A DNA stretch of 64,000 nt from Pomphorhynchus laevis. Lineage: Eukaryota > Acanthocephala > Palaeacanthocephala > Echinorhynchida > Pomphorhynchidae. The position numbers and the translations under genes are program-made. The notes under the pieces were generated by a model. The model was not told where the DNA came from. It worked only from the letters and a program-made list of their open reading frames with translations, and searched no databases. Where the stretch lies: contig WNNJ02001053.1 in assembly GCA_012934845.2 (NCBI GenBank), forward strand, positions 124,001 through 188,000. The letters are read 5' to 3'. Shown in pieces: positions 62,885 through 64,000 of the stretch. Within the stretch, counting starts at the first letter, position 1; each line of letters begins with the position of its first letter.

Positions 62885-63494
62885 AAATGATTTATTTTTA
62901 CATGGCAAATGCATGCAAACGCACACTTATATAACCACACAAAAAATCCAAATCAGGTGTCGAGAAGGTGGGAACATAGGCAATATTTGAATGTGATAAA
63001 TGAGAAAGCGCAGCATACGTCGAGAGAGAACTTATTCCAAGCTAGAAAGGCGGTTACAACGAAAGATCGGAGACCGTAGTTGTTGAAGTAATTCAGGACG
63101 TGACGTAAGAGGAAATTACGGGAACGGAACGATAGAGAGGTGGTTCGTGTGTCGTATAAAAAAGGGAGGTTGATGAACTATGGAGAGCCGACAGCGATGA
63201 GACGAAAAGTTACGAGAAGGCGGAGTTTGATGCGGATCTGGATGGTGGGCCAGGAGAATTGGGCAAGATATGCAGATGTGTGGACAAATCGATGGAGACG
63301 ATAGATTACTCAAACAGCGAAGTTAAAGATGCGTTGTAGGGGTAGGATGATGGATTTTGGAGAATTGGCGAAAAGGCTAAGACATAAATTGATTGTAAGG
63401 AAGATAAGCGATGAAAGGAGACATGCAAGAACGAAAGTCGATAAGGGGGCAGGAACGGCGTATGTCACGGATAATTAAGTTAGACAAGCGGACA
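62885..63494 (-). mobile_element. LINE-B 3' end, reversed half of an inverted pair
   Basis: Minus strand: C-terminal LINE-B ORF2 sequence up to about 63480 and the degenerate terminal hairpin (62908-62925, gcatgcaaacgcac). It is most similar to the 34.6-37.6 kb copy. It mirrors 63497-63988 across the palindrome at 63479-63511. Confidence 0.75.
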
Positions 63495-63511
63495 AGGTCC
63501 GCTCGTCTAAC
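63479..63511. repeat. palindrome at the centre of two LINE-B ends
   Basis: GTTAGACAAGCGGAC (63479-63493), 3 nt, GTCCGCTCGTCTAAC (63497-63511): 15-bp arms with one mismatch. It is the turning point between the two opposite LINE-B copies. Confidence 0.85.
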
Positions 63512-63988
63512 TAAAATCCATAATCCTACCCCTACAACGAATAATCAATCCGATGAAGGATTTTCTAACTAAAATCCATCATCCTACCCCTACAACGAAT
63601 AATCAACTCCGCCGTTCGAATGTTATTTTGTCTCCGTCGCTTTGACCACATATCCACATATTTTGCCCAACTCTCCTGGCCCACCATCCACATCCGCATC
63701 AAACTCCGCCTTCTTCTCGTTACTTTTCGTCTCATCGCTGTCGGCTTCCCATCGTTCATCAACCTTCCTTTCTTAGACGACACTCGCCCGACCTCGCTAT
63801 CGCTGCGTTCCCGTCATACCATCTTACTCCACGTTCCTAATTACTCCAACAACTATGGTCTCCGATCCTTTCTCGTCGTCGCCTCACTCGCCTGGAATCA
63901 ACTCCTCCGTTCACACCTCGACACATGATTTACATTTTTGTTTTGTTGTGGTCATGTAAACATGCGCTGGCCTGCATTTGCCACGTTA
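63497..63988 (+). mobile_element. LINE-B 3' end, forward half of an inverted pair
   Basis: Plus strand: an internal duplication of ctaaaatccat(a/c)atcctacc (63510 and 63567), then LINE-B C-terminal coding (RFDHISTYFAQLSWPTIHIR, SLRSRHTILLHVPNYSNNYG, LRSFLVVASLAWNQL) and the terminal block gcgctggcctgcatttgccac, ttaaaataaatc. The arrangement is head-to-head, with both 3' ends pointing outward. Confidence 0.8.
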
Positions 63989-64000
63989 AAATAAATCTTG

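Overview
The window is AT-rich, gene-poor eukaryotic DNA. Nearly every recognisable coding stretch is a retroelement protein: Penelope-like elements (PLEs), CR1/L2-like LINEs with a zinc-finger ORF1 and an APE/RT ORF2, and LINEs whose RT active site reads YLDD instead of FADD/YADD. The element mix and one calreticulin-like gene copy point to an invertebrate animal; the species cannot be told from sequence. No rRNA, tRNA, CRISPR or bacterial operon was seen. Family names (PLE-A, PLE-P, LINE-B, C, F, G, H, I, J, K) are labels for this annotation only.

Layout. 0-14.3 kb: fragments of a very AT-rich Penelope family (PLE-A) in both orientations, with its terminal repeat, two decayed GIY-YIG nuclease fragments, and fold-back repeats carrying hammerhead-like motifs. 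14.3-27.5 kb: mostly featureless AT-rich DNA with one terminal-inverted-repeat element (17.4 kb), a decayed retroelement C-terminus (20.1-20.7 kb), a pyrimidine-strand region with a 59-bp tandem repeat (23.1-24.4 kb), a LINE 3' end and two more PLE-A terminal repeats. 27.5-38.2 kb: LINE territory, with one full-length LINE-B whose two ORFs are uninterrupted (28.0-32.3 kb), a broken second copy (34.6-37.6 kb) and smaller pieces. 38.5-46.9 kb: a 3'-truncated LINE-F, a reversed LINE-G, a PLE with C-terminal GIY-YIG, and a PLE-A copy interrupted by two insertions. 46.9-48.2 kb: a calreticulin-like pseudogene, open in frame with the end of a YLDD-type LINE upstream. 48.4-56.5 kb: two YLDD-type LINEs, a PLE-A RT core with an inverted partner, and a LINE-I fragment. 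57.0-61.2 kb: a near-complete but disabled LINE-F.

The most notable object is at 61.18-62.81 kb: 4.35 exact 370-bp tandem units bounded by a 15-bp duplication. Each unit holds all three strands of a hammerhead ribozyme core with exactly adjoining stems, but in the order GAAA strand, CTGATGA strand, cleavage-site strand. This fits a retrozyme-like element (a small non-autonomous retroelement amplified through ribozyme-processed RNA), with a strand order that would need neighbouring units, or a pseudoknot, to fold.

Functionally, LINE-B could still be mobile and could mobilise relatives sharing its 3' stem-loop. The PLEs, or the LINE-F whose AAT-rich tail the 370-bp array entered, are candidate helpers for the array. 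Everything else appears to be decayed insertions, many nested in one another.
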